DNA from: Liolophura sinensis
Taxonomy: Eukaryota > Mollusca > Polyplacophora > Chitonida > Chitonidae
NCBI RefSeq assembly: GCF_032854445.1
Contig: NC_088302.1
Location: 36,028,191 to 36,092,190 of the forward strand
Length of the DNA: 64,000 bases
Direction of reading: 5' to 3'
Made by a program: the position numbers and the translations under genes. Below, piece by piece: positions 40,901 to 48,750 of this stretch; the stretch's first letter is position 1; every line of letters starts with the position of its first letter. The notes beneath the pieces are model-generated. The model was not told the origin of the DNA. It saw only the letters and a program-made list of their open reading frames with translations, and did not search any database.

Positions 40901-43900
40901 TAAATGGACTGAATCAATTCATCAGATCTTTGAAAATTTACATTCTCATGAAATCTAAAAGATCTGTCACAATTTTAACCTGTTATATCTTTACCTAGCA
41001 GCTTCTTGTTAGCCTTAAGCCTGGTCATGGGCTTGGCTTGAGGTTTCTGTCTCTGACTAAAGGTGATGGGAAGGGTTGTACCCGTTTGACCCAGGATTGC
41101 TGGTTTTGATTGGATAGGATCATCGGGCACTACAACCTGATTCAGCTGGAGTGGTGGGACTTGTACCATGGGGGTTGGGGTAGGTTCAGGGGTGTATGAG
41201 GACAGAGTCTGGGAGTCACAGCGGTTAGCCTGTGGAACAGACAGATCATTCATACATCATATGTATTTTTCCTCAAGTTCAAGATTTATCAAGTGACACA
41301 TTTTGCTTGAATCTGATTGATTCATCAACCTTACAGGGCCAATTAAGAGTTTCTTGTGATAAATTTCTTATAAGAAAAAATTGTCACTTTTTAAGGCATT
41401 TACTTCCAAGAGTACATTTTTACATACAGAACTTTCAGTGAAATATAGTAGTCATGTTTTGATTACAATAATATGATATTAAGTTATTTTTCTTAAATAC
41501 GAGTGCATTTTTCTTGGTTGCCCAGTCTAAATGAAATATATCCCCAGGTTTGCTGACTGAAAAAGTAAATGGTATGACACCATGCTAAAGGTGAAGATAT
41601 TTGAAAAATTCTCACATTAACCAGCTATGTTTTCCACTTTCCCATGATAACATAATACTTTATTTCTTTAAACAGGATTGCCTGCAGCCAATCAAACAAA
41701 TAAGTAAGATCAACAAGGTCATAAGATAAGACACATGGATTTTGGATATTTACACTTTTCACTAACACAAGGGGGCCTAAATGGCCGAGTGGGTTAACAC
41801 ACCAGCGCAGTGCAATGACTCAGGAGCCTCTCACCAATGCGGCTGCTTTGAGTTCAAGTCCAGCTCATACTTGCTTCCTTTCCGGTCATCTGTGGGAATA
41901 TCTGTCAGCAACCTACAGATGGTCATGAGTCCCCCTGGGGGCTGTCTGGTTTCCTCCCACAATAAATAATGCTGGCCGATTTTGTATAAGTGAATATTCT
42001 TGAGTACTGCATTCAACACCAATCAATCAAATAAATAAATAGATAAGTATTATTTTATTTATTTATTTATTTGATTGGTGTTCTAAAAATATTTCACTTA
42101 TTTGACAGCAGCCAGCATTATGGTGGGAGGAAACTTGGCAGAGTCAATGGAAACCCACGACCATCCACAGGTTGCTGACAGACCTTCCCACATACAGCAC
42201 AAACTGGTTTACCTTCCATAACCACTATTTATCTATTTTGTGTAAACTTACCATAGAAATATCATCCAGAGCATCTGTTGTTGCACAAACTGGTTTACCT
42301 TCCATAACCACTATTAATCTATTTTGTGTAAACTTACCATAGAAATATCATCCAGAGCATCTGTTGTTGCACAAACTGGTTTACCTTCCATAACCACTAT
42401 TAATCTATTTTGTGTAAACTTACCATAGAAATATCATCCAGAGCATCTGTTGTTGCACAAACTGGTTTACCTTCCATAACCACTTTGAGCTCAGGAATCT
42501 CGCCGCTACATGCAAAAAAATACATAGCATATCAGCATATGAGCACATCAATAGATTATGAAACAGACCAGTCAGAGGTAAAAACAAAACATACCCGATT
42601 AAATAAGAAGCAGATCGTAGACTAAGACTACATAGTAAGCTAACAGTATGTAGTAGACTGAAAGTATATATAAATACAAAAATGTCTTCATTCTTATCTA
42701 ATCTGTCAATAAATAAATAAGTAAACAAATAAACTACACAACACAACAAAGACACCCTCCTATATCCGTTCACATGTGAACTCCACATGTTACATGAACA
42801 ACAGTAGTCAATGAAGGAAATCTAAGCCTGTAATCTGATTGTACTACAGTCTTACCCATCTCTATTAAGAGGCAGTACACCCATTGAGGTCCTGTGGGGT
42901 TTGTTCATATCTGTAAGATAAAAAACAAAAAATAAAGTAATAAACATCATAGAACTAATTAGTTTATGCTTAAAATGTTCAGATTTGATTGCTACCCAGA
43001 AATGACACAATACCTGGACAGCTTTTGACCTGTTATGTCACATTTAAATTATATTTGACCTCATCCTTGCAGTCAAATGTGATTTGTGAAGTGGGCCCAC
43101 TGGACCAGTAAATGAGAGAGGAGTGAAAATTAACATCATAGCCATTTTAAAGTACAAAAATGATGTTATATTTCACGTCTGAACTGACCACCACAGTGAA
43201 AAATAAAAAGATCCCATGCTAATATTATGTACAAACAAGCTCCTGTTTGTCTCATCAAAGAGACGAAAGTGGCTACAAAGTATTCTACTTCTACTGACTA
43301 AATAATTCAATGGTTGCATGTTAAGAAATTTGTTTTTTAAACCCTAACCAAACCCTGCCAGACTATGTATCACCTGAGTCATTTGTATGTTGGTTAATCA
43401 TTACTTACCTGTTGTTTTAATAGTTTCCGGTTTACAGAAGGGATATTTCCTGGTGTAAGGTATATCAGGGGGTTGGGTGGTCTTTGTACTCTTCAGATTG
43501 GGGCCAACAGGAGGGGCCACGGAGAGCACCTGTCATCAAGCAAAAGGTAGCCTCAGTGAACACTGTTCTGTGTTAGCAAGTTAATCAGAATAAAAAACAT
43601 GTAGCACACATTAGCATTGTGGATTTTGCATGAAACAAATTCTTCATATATCAATCATACTTGTAAATAAACAATTAACAGAGGAGAAAATGATTTCATT
43701 CATATTACTAAGCCTGTATATGTGTAGTGTAATGTTCTAAGTGCTAAGGTTTATACTAAGTTTTAAACTACTTATACAGGCAGTATGTATCTGACATAAA
43801 AATTGCAGCATCAAAATGACATTCAAAATATAACTGAGGCAGGTCTTCTTACAACCAGAGATGCTGATGGTCTTATATACAAAGACCTGACAGGTATGGT

Positions 43901-46797
43901 CATGGAAACGGCATCTGCCCTGTATCGTTAGCTCAGAGACCATTATTAGCAGATCTGATATTAGCCCAACAAAGCTTGTCACTCCCGAAGTCTGCAAAGG
44001 TTTAACTTTCCTAATATGTGTCAGAAACTTGTCACTCCAGTCAAAATGTAAAAGTTCAACATAATGTCCAGTTTATGGCCCAAAAAGTTCAAATTATGAT
44101 AAACTTGTCTTGATGTAACACTTATTTGTGTTCCAAATCTTTTGACTAAATCAATATAACCAACTTTTGATTGATGATATTGCAGCTATATATACATATA
44201 TGCATGTGTACGTATATCAAGATACGAATGCTAGGAGTAAATTTTGTCCCTTCAAAGTTCGCAAATTATGTTAATAACATCTTTGCCCACCAGTGATATA
44301 GATCTGATGTATGATACTTTGACTTAAGAGGATGATTAATTAAGTAACATAAATTAAACATATAAACAAACAAGCTGATAAATCTAAACAGCAAAGAAAT
44401 GCTCAAAAATGTACATCACAGAAATAATAGGTGTTAAATAACATTTCATATCTTGATTTGAATAAAAAATAGAACAAAAACTATTACTAAATGTTCAATT
44501 ACAAAAATGTTTAAACTTTCATGAAAATATTTATTTATTTATTTGATTGGTGTTTTACGCCGTAATCAAGAATATTCATGAAAATAAAAGCTTTCTTAAA
44601 ATTACAACCCAGTTTCATCTGAACATAATGCTTGTCATCATCGTATAACTGAAATATTCTGGAAAATGGCATAAAATGCCAATCAAACAAATAAATAAAC
44701 AAATAAATACATGAATAAATAGAGAAATAAATAAAATTGTAAATCTATACAATTTACACACACACAAAAAAAGAATACAACATTTTAACTGAATGCATGC
44801 ATTGTTAAAATTACATTGACTCCATGAGGGCTTGGGGTAGGACATGGAGCAAGAAGATCACATGAGTCGATTAATTCGATTTTTTTAACCTCCTAAAAAA
44901 AAAAAATGCAAAATTGTAATCATGTCAAAACTTTTCCATCACATGGCATACATAGTCCACACATAAACAGTCTGTAAATAATCCTGGAATACGCAATTTG
45001 TGCAAGTGTATTCAACACAGTTCAATACACTCAATCAGGGTTATATATCCAATCCTTCTTCAATTTTTGAAAAAAAGAAATTAATGCAAAAAATAAATAA
45101 ACAACAGACACCTACTAGGTTCTGTTGAAAGCATTACAAGAAGTTCAAACAGGAAAAACTGTTAAATATACAAATGAATGGGTTCTTGAAAAGGAAATCA
45201 ATTTTCAGGATAAAACATTCGAAACAATGTCATAAGGAAAAAAAGCCAAATCCAAAAACTTTCCATCTGACTTTAGATCATTTGATTTCTTGGTGAAAAA
45301 GAATGCAAAAATAACCTGTATAAAATGCTGAAAATATTCTGTGTGAATTTACAAGTCTTCTTGTCAGTCCCTGGATCAGTGGGTACTTAAAGTTAAGCTA
45401 CTACTTCTACATATATACAATATTACTGATTTCAAAAGCATATAATTGCATGGGTCAAACTGCTTGATTAACATGGCAATAAAAGGAAACACGTGGAAAG
45501 GCACGCCTTTCGAAAGCAACTAACATCTCATGTATTTTGTACATAACATATTTTTTATTTATGCTTGGGGTTTTTCATTGTACTTAACAACTGTTCAGTC
45601 ATGTGATGAGGAGCAGCCATCAGGTGTTTGTACTCCATGTGCTGTTTCTTCTTGTGGTAGGGTGAGCCCACGCTTCCACCACTGAAGTATCATCATGGTG
45701 AAGACGCCAGACATGACACCCCAACTGGTCACATAATACTGACACTGGACCAGCCAGTCATGTTTACTTGCGCTGATCCTTAATGACAGATTGCCAAGTG
45801 AGGCAGCAGCAAGTACCATTTTCAACTGTGTGAAATGAGTACAGTTGCAGATACCTCAAGCAAAGATGTGAGCTCTGGAGAAATAATATTTTTCATAGGA
45901 AAAATTGAAGAAAAAAACATGTAACAATATCTTTATATTTTGGGAAGATTCTTTGTTCAACTTAAGGGGGACCTCCATGGCTCAGTTGGTTAGAGCGCTA
46001 GCGCAGCGTAATGACCCAGGAGCCTCCCACCAATGCGGTCACTGTGAGTTCAAATCCAGCTCATGGTGGCTTCTTCTCCGGAGGTACGTGGGAAGGTCTG
46101 AGAGCAACCTGCGGATGGTCGTGGGTTTCCCACCATAATGCTGGCCGCCGTCGTATAAGTGAAATATACTTGAGTATGGCGTAAAATAATCAAATAAATA
46201 AACAATGTGTTCAACTTAAGCAAGTCTGGATGAAGGTTATACTTTAATTCTTAAATATCTGAGCATTATTTGAATGACAATTTAGCAACTCACAGACTTC
46301 ACATTCTGCACATCACCCGGAAACATTGGCTCTGTTTTTCTCTTCATTTTCACTCGTTCCTGTTTGAAATGTGGGACTAATGTCCTTGGAAAGTTGAGAA
46401 AAAGAAAGACACATTTAATTATCACCTTATTTCTTCAAAAGCCTGGTTCCTTTTTTTTGGCTTTCACCAACACAAATCTTTATAAAATGTTTTCAAAAAC
46501 ATATGTAATAAATTTAGGCTGATTTGCAAAAGTAGGAAGCATATAATGTGGCTTAATTCTCATTATGAATTATTAACAACAGACACAGAACTCAAACCTC
46601 ATTTACCTGGTAATTTTGTATTCTTCAGACATCAACTCTTTCTTCTTTTGCTCTCTGTTGGACAGTATACCACGCAAAGACTTCTTCTCAATCTCTTCCA
46701 GCTCATTTTGAATAGTTAATTCCACGTTTCTGTTTGGCCGCAAACGAAATGTTCTTCGACTATCTCTAACAACCGGAAATATGTCCCGGTCAGCCAT
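6998..46797 (-). CDS. TTC6: TTC6-like giant tetratricopeptide repeat protein (54 exons joined)
   Basis: I joined 54 exons by eye on the minus strand; every junction keeps phase. The sum from ATG at 46795-46797 to TGA at 6998-7000 is 6,751 nt, one base more than a multiple of three. The extra base is explained by an insertion in exon 45. The corrected length is about 2,249 residues. Residues 1 to about 1,258 are mostly low-complexity, rich in Pro, Ser, Glu and Lys. The last 990 or so form some 25-28 TPR units (for example AYLYRG, SLAYFNRAVCYQ, INRGLLYFERGDY, AYFNAANIYFHTRHF). This architecture, a long disordered N-terminus plus a C-terminal TPR array, fits TTC6, a poorly characterised TPR protein; no catalytic motif is seen and a scaffold role is inferred. 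The first ATG in exon 1 (MADRDIFPVV) is provisional, because the frame is open upstream to a splice acceptor at 46829. Exon coordinates are given in the block entries. Confidence 0.85.
7590..7860 (-). repeat. SINE, near full length, antisense to plus strand
   Basis: In plus orientation it starts with the tail TTTATTTGATTCATGTTTTACG, runs through CCAGCATTATGGGAGGAAACC and CCGCAGGTTGCTGTCAGACC, and ends in the tRNA-like head. A short palindromic duplication of the head (GGTTAACCAACTGA) follows. It lies in the last intron of the TTC6-like gene. Confidence 0.85.
11233..11368. repeat. 68-bp tandem duplication in an intron
   Basis: Two nearly identical copies starting AAATTGTATAAAAGCTCAAA at 11233 and 11301, differing at a few bases. 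It lies in the intron between exons 47 and 48 of the TTC6-like gene. Confidence 0.85.
12653..12895. repeat. Approximately 34-bp tandem array abutting the acceptor of exon 45
   Basis: Seven copies of a unit containing AACATACCATCTAAAAATCA, each separated by GGATTGGAAGAAG. On the minus strand each copy ends in a pyrimidine tract (TTTCTTCTTCCA). The copy nearest the exon reads TTTCCTCTTCCAG and provides the working acceptor. The array therefore amplifies a 3' splice-site tract. Confidence 0.85.
13034..13440. repeat. Approximately 77-bp tandem array copying the donor of exon 44
   Basis: About five copies. On the minus strand each contains GTGAGGGCTTACCTGTACAG followed by GTGAGTTAATGA, the last 20 or so bases of exon 44 plus its 5' splice site. 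Copies vary (ATACAGGGGAGT, GCACAGGTGAGT). Confidence 0.85.
14041..14762 (+). mobile_element. 5'-truncated non-LTR retrotransposon (LINE) fragment
   Basis: An open frame at about 14050-14619 reads TRKTVCLVIKPKTYKDFN, then YVQSYTYLGHIITDNLSDDA and LFRSFCCNIYCCQLWCTF. This is the region just after the reverse-transcriptase catalytic core in jockey/CR1-like LINEs. The catalytic YADD part is missing, so the copy is dead on arrival. The 3' end is a T-rich stretch, a TG run and a (CTAT)n tail at 14737-14760. It sits antisense in the intron between exons 42 and 43 of the TTC6-like gene. Confidence 0.8.
15093..22561 (-). CDS. TTC6: TTC6-like exons 30-42 (TPR array, first half)
   Basis: Exons 5' to 3': 22425-22561, 21538-21684, 20870-20990, 20111-20217, 19789-19986, 19153-19266, 18585-18698, 18205-18298, 17201-17275, 16869-16921, 16100-16190, 15653-15787, 15093-15239. 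TPR signatures are clear: RRGAIYRKLGKLKKASDDIN, SIVNYTQAIKLNPEDHEAYI, ALEDYAKATKLQPTKTDAIF, WNSAVADLSGAIHMDPNNWQ, AYYHRGCILR, HINLGLIYMKKFEDYSRAIK, ALEAFNNAIRIDN. Exon 40 uses donor GTTAGT after NYDK, chosen because it joins to AVDVLMAETR and restores the TPR spacing. Exon borders do not follow TPR borders. Confidence 0.88.
16374..16497. mobile_element. Foldback MITE-like hairpin element
   Basis: An imperfect inverted repeat of about 44 bp per arm. The left arm starts GGCCATTCACAAAATGCG and includes TAGCGCTATGCCCACATAAC. The right arm, reverse-complemented, starts GGACCTTTTTCACAAAGTGG and includes the same core. The loop is about 35 bp. No coding capacity. The arms match well enough for a stable hairpin. 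Confidence 0.65.
17450..18078. repeat. Approximately 47-bp tandem array, 13 copies
   Basis: The unit is TTCAGTTCTGCTGTGGTAAT followed by CTTGTTATAACTTCTTACAA and ACTGAC. Copies differ at a few sites, and some are shortened. It lies in the intron between exons 37 and 38 of the TTC6-like gene and does not copy a neighbouring exon. Confidence 0.9.
20385..20462 (-). repeat. Degenerate SINE fragment
   Basis: Matches the tail half of the local SINE in reverse (CATACTCAAGAATTTCTTCA, then GGTGGAGGAAACCC). Intronic. Confidence 0.55.
21354..21465 (-). repeat. SINE fragment (tail and part of body)
   Basis: ATTTATTTATTTGATTGGTG, then CAGAATATTTCACTTATGCA and GCCAGCATTATGGTGG. Intronic. Confidence 0.75.
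23213..33535 (-). CDS. TTC6: TTC6-like exons 18-29 (middle part)
   Basis: Exons 5' to 3': 33332-33535, 32690-32955, 31548-31723, 30826-30949, 29525-29609, 27955-28071, 27212-27284, 26786-26852, 26235-26378, 24427-24504, 23589-23762, 23213-23297. Exon 18 encodes an acidic helical stretch (LTEDEEERRQEAAAERILAE). Exon 19 has LFWTPAPPRLDVPPAKVRQK followed by a long acidic run (SEVSQEEVESSDDSEDEELE). Exons 25-26 carry a basic patch, LPKKKKKK. Exon 28 has a Trp-rich segment, REWVRDVWNMWFDQVFPPSP, then another acidic run. Exon 29 ends just before the TPR array. Exon 21 is followed by the unusual 93-bp array described separately. Confidence 0.83.
26650..26765 (-). repeat. Degenerate SINE fragment
   Basis: Weak resemblance to the SINE tail in reverse (GTTAATTGATTGTTGTTTGA, then TTTTTCACTTATACAAGGGC). 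It lies next to exon 25 of the TTC6-like gene. Confidence 0.4.
27357..27462. repeat. 20-bp tandem repeat, five copies
   Basis: The unit is AACTAAATGACGAACTTTGC with small variants. Intronic, between exons 23 and 24 of the TTC6-like gene. Confidence 0.85.
28973..29213. repeat. 19-bp tandem repeat, about 12 copies
   Basis: The unit is GTTTTGTCTGTAAACAATG with a common GCCTG variant. Intronic, between exons 22 and 23 of the TTC6-like gene. The unit has one base more than a multiple of three, so its apparent open frames are repeat artefacts. Confidence 0.9.
29717..30825. repeat. 93-bp tandem array copying the 3' end and donor of exon 21
   Basis: About eleven copies, best preserved near exon 21. 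On the minus strand each good copy reads CACTATACAGCCTCATCCAG, then a CCCCAG acceptor, a 57-nt exon-like segment ending TTCCCACCCATCAG, and GTGAGTCCCC. Exact 93-bp spacing is seen between copies at 30547, 30640 and 30733, and between 30099, 30192 and 30285. Copies near 30.37, 30.45, 30.0 and below 29.95 kb are degraded. Confidence 0.92.
30099..30789 (-). other. Six candidate 57-nt cassette mini-exons inside the array
   Basis: Candidate exons lie at 30733-30789, 30640-30696, 30547-30603, 30285-30341, 30192-30248 and 30099-30155. Each is bounded on the minus strand by an AG acceptor and a CAG|GTGAGT donor. Each is 57 nt, open in the required frame, and has the same entry and exit phase, so it could be inserted between exons 21 and 22 without a frame change. 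The consensus peptide is RDRPVQPGADDILPVFPPI, echoing the end of exon 21 (TDRPVQPGADGILPVFPPI). The gap between adjacent candidates is only 36 nt, too short for an ordinary intron, so two adjacent units could hardly be spliced together. Expression is not shown by the sequence. Confidence 0.45.
31050..31100 (-). repeat. SINE tail fragment
   Basis: TTTATTTATTCGTTTGGTGT followed by a degraded body start. It is just upstream of, and inverted to, the SINE at 31139. Confidence 0.6.
31139..31410 (+). repeat. SINE, diverged, tRNA-derived head
   Basis: The head CCTCCGTGGCTCAGCTGGTT is well kept. The body has GTGGGAAGGTCTTCCAGCAA and GCGGATGGTCATGGGTTTCA. The tail ends in a run of CAAT. Intronic. Confidence 0.8.
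33850..33985 (-). repeat. SINE fragment
   Basis: TTATTTATTCATCTGACTGG, then ACATTTCACTTATACAAAGG and AACCCACAACCATCTGCAGG. Diverged, head missing. Intronic. Confidence 0.7.
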
Positions 46798-46829
46798 TCC
46801 AGCCTTCTTCCTGAAGTACTCACAAGCGA
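34060..46829 (-). CDS. TTC6: TTC6-like exons 1-17 (disordered N-terminal part)
   Basis: Exons 5' to 3' (plus coordinates, low-high): 46607-46829, 46294-46384, 44821-44892, 43409-43529, 42856-42910, 42424-42505, 40995-41229, 40271-40509, 39479-39653, 38912-39044, 38402-38478, 37846-37875, 37559-37675, 36012-36071, 35777-35817, 35141-35266, 34060-34398. Exon 1 holds a charged, helix-prone stretch (ELEEIEKKSLRGIL). Exons 4 and 7 are proline-rich (VLSVAPPVGPNLK, YTPEPTPTPMVQVPP). Exons 11-16 are small (30-126 nt) and acidic (SEQFSDQLSESSD, EGDKDEEEDRD). Exon 17 is the first compositionally ordered block (YEDIVKLSGTAAEIAP, then FCTATTEYQLPKEL). For exon 2 the nearer acceptor (46359) would break phase, so the acceptor at 46384 was chosen. 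Exon 3 uses a weak donor, GTCAAT. Confidence 0.82.
34660..34732 (+). repeat. SINE tail fragment
   Basis: AGTCATATAAGTGAAATATT and AAAGCACCAATCAAATAAAT. Intronic. Confidence 0.7.
37018..37172. repeat. Purine tract and AT-rich simple sequence
   Basis: A GGAAA-rich purine tract (37018-37060) is followed by a self-complementary ATTAATAATAATAATTTATT region (37115-37170). Intronic; no coding signal. Confidence 0.7.
41771..42048 (+). repeat. SINE, full length
   Basis: Head GGGGGCCTAAATGGCCGAGT, box B-like GAGTTCAAGTCCAGC, body and tail (TTCAACACCAATCAATCAAA) are all present. It is tail to tail with the inverted copy that follows. Confidence 0.85.
42052..42200 (-). repeat. SINE, 3' half, inverted relative to its neighbour
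   Basis: TTATTTATTTGATTGGTGTT, then AATATTTCACTTATTTGACA, CCAGCATTATGGTGGGAGGA and GACCATCCACAGGTTGCTGA. It is separated from the previous SINE by only a few bases and can fold with it. Confidence 0.85.
42198..42480. repeat. 86-bp tandem array copying the 3' end and donor of exon 6
   Basis: Three repeats before exon 6 proper, with exact 86-bp spacing (AAAC at 42244, 42330, 42416) and almost no divergence. Each unit carries 57 bases of exon 6, its GTAAGTTT donor, and about 27 bases of intron. Near-identity points to a recent duplication. Confidence 0.92.
44526..44725. repeat. Two inverted SINE fragments
   Basis: A minus-oriented tail at 44526-44582 (TTATTTGATTGGTGTTTTAC) and a plus-oriented tail at about 44636-44725 (TATAACTGAAATATTCTGGA, GCCAATCAAACAAATAAATA). 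Intronic. Confidence 0.75.
45963..46205 (+). repeat. SINE, near full length, well conserved
   Basis: Head TCCATGGCTCAGTTGGTTAG followed by AGCGCTAGCG. Box B-like GAGTTCAAATCCAGC. Body GGGAAGGTCTGAGAGCAACC and CCGTCGTATAAGTGAAATAT. Part of the CCCGGGCTCTGCCCGG hairpin is deleted. It lies in intron 2 of the TTC6-like gene. Confidence 0.88.
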
Positions 46830-48750
46830 CTGATAAAAGAATGATACATTTATGATCAAACACTTTTTAAATATGAATATGGTTGTTCCATCTATTGCCT
46901 TTCAATTAGAATTGCAAAGGATTTTGGCATGAAAAAAAGGGGCAAAAACTGTTAAATTTACAGTTTAAATCAGATATGAAATAATCACAATTTTCCAGTA
47001 TGATGAAGTTGATGTAAGTCAGCAAACAGACACAATTATTCCTGTATTTATATTATATAATCCAACTTTGTGACAGCATAAAATTTTTCTTTTTAATACA
47101 AAACAAAATGACCTAACACACTACTGCCCTTTCAAATTTCTTCTGAGTCAATTTTTAGGAGTGATGATACTATATTATAATGACAATGCATGAAATACAC
47201 TGCAGATGTACACGGTAGGTTCAGATTTGCGTTGATTGGTGTTCAATGTCATGATTAAGAATTTTTCACCTCTTTGACTGACAGGTTTATGAGTGGAAGA
47301 AAAAGGAATGCACCAGACGTGTTCAGATAATTATGATAAATCTTTTCAGCATAAATTGATAAAAATATTTTCCCAACAGTGGCTCTCTCTCTCTGCGAGC
47401 GGTAAAGCTGGGGTTTCTGTGAGCTCTCAAAAATTTGACGAGAGGTAGAAATTTAAAACTCTTAAGGTGACATACGAATTACAAGTTACACAGGCCTACC
47501 ACTAGCCCTATGTCTACTAGGCTACTTCAACTGCTTCAACTGCTCAGCACAGGCAACATCTCACATATATTCCCCTTGGTAAGGACACAAGAGACCCAAA
47601 TTCTCCTCACAGTCATCGCTAAAGCAGCAGCCATTTTGCCTTCGCCACATACAGTTATGGGTCTTGAAAAAGTTATCATTCCTGGATGGTGCATGCGCGT
47701 TAAACCTGAAAAGACAAGTCTAAGGGCCGCCTTGTATAGAAATAGTCTGCCGTGTTGTGTGGGGCTGGTGTGCCATTAGCGAATGGAATACACCTAGGAT
47801 GTTATTTGTGTGAGGTAAGAGCGAAAGATGACACCACTTTTGGCCTGCCGCCATTGTTTAGAAAGACTTATCAGACATGGCGTGTATGGTTTACCATTGA
47901 TTTTCCCTGTGGCTACAATACTCCGCCAGCACAACATAAAGAGAGGAGTTGAAGTACCCAACTGGGGCTAGCATAACACATACTTTTTTTTTTTTTTTTG
48001 ATTGGTGTTTTATGCCGTACTCAAGAATATTTCACTTATACGACGGCGGCCAGCATTATGGTGGGTGGAAACCGGGCAGAGCCCGGGGGGAACCCACGAC
48101 CATCCACAGGTTGATGACAGACCTTCTCACGTATGGCCGGAGAGGAAGCCAGCATGAGCTGGACTTGAACTCACAGTGACCGCATTGGTGAGAGACTCCT
48201 GGGTCATTACGCTGCGCTAGCGCTTTAACCGACTGAGCCACAGGGGCCCCCTCACATACTTTTGTTACATTAATTAAATTTCTTCCCTTCTAGAATACAT
48301 TCTGAAGCACTGTTTGCGATGACAGAGTCATTGTCTCCAGTATAAAAATGTTTCACGTCCTGTGTATGGAATGCTTTTAGTGTCTATTTACTTCTGGTGA
48401 ACAAAAATGCTGCAGATGTCGGGTATCGAAAATTGGCCACGATGAATGTACATACATAGTACGTCGATATTAAGGCACCATACCTGTGCATTAAGTAATG
48501 AATCAATAAACAAAAGTTCTCCTGCCACACAGATGTTTTACGTCGCTCTGCATACAGAAATTAATCCGGTATTTAAGACCAGAAGATACCTGAAATACAC
48601 TGGAAATCCTATCGGATGATGGTTCTAAACGCAGCCTGACTTTGCCGCCATTTGTTTACAAGTCCTAGTTACCAGTTCTCGCGAGAACTTACGAGCACGC
48701 ACCTTGGCTGTCCACAGCCGATCTATGCTTCCAGCTTATCTATCATGTAT
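46830..48750 (-). promoter_or_regulatory. Candidate 5' region and promoter of the TTC6-like gene
   Basis: No coding exon joins exon 1 convincingly. Three YY1-like ATGGC motifs all point along the minus strand: AAAATGGCTGC (47628-47638), ACAATGGCGGC (47847-47857), AAATGGCGGC (48644-48654). There is also an NRF1-like GCATGCGCG at 47691 and a perfect TTCTCGCGAGAA palindrome at 48676-48687. TCTCGCGAGA is a known element of TATA-less animal promoters. A 5' noncoding exon here is inferred. A degenerate SINE tail lies near 47225-47300. Confidence 0.35.
47985..48252 (-). repeat. SINE, full length, well conserved
   Basis: In reverse: head TGGCTCAGTCGGTTAAAGCG, box B-like GAGTTCAAGTCCAGC, GCCCGGGCTCTG-type hairpin, tail AACACCAATCAAAAAAAA with a long A tract. 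Among the best-kept copies in the window. Confidence 0.9.
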
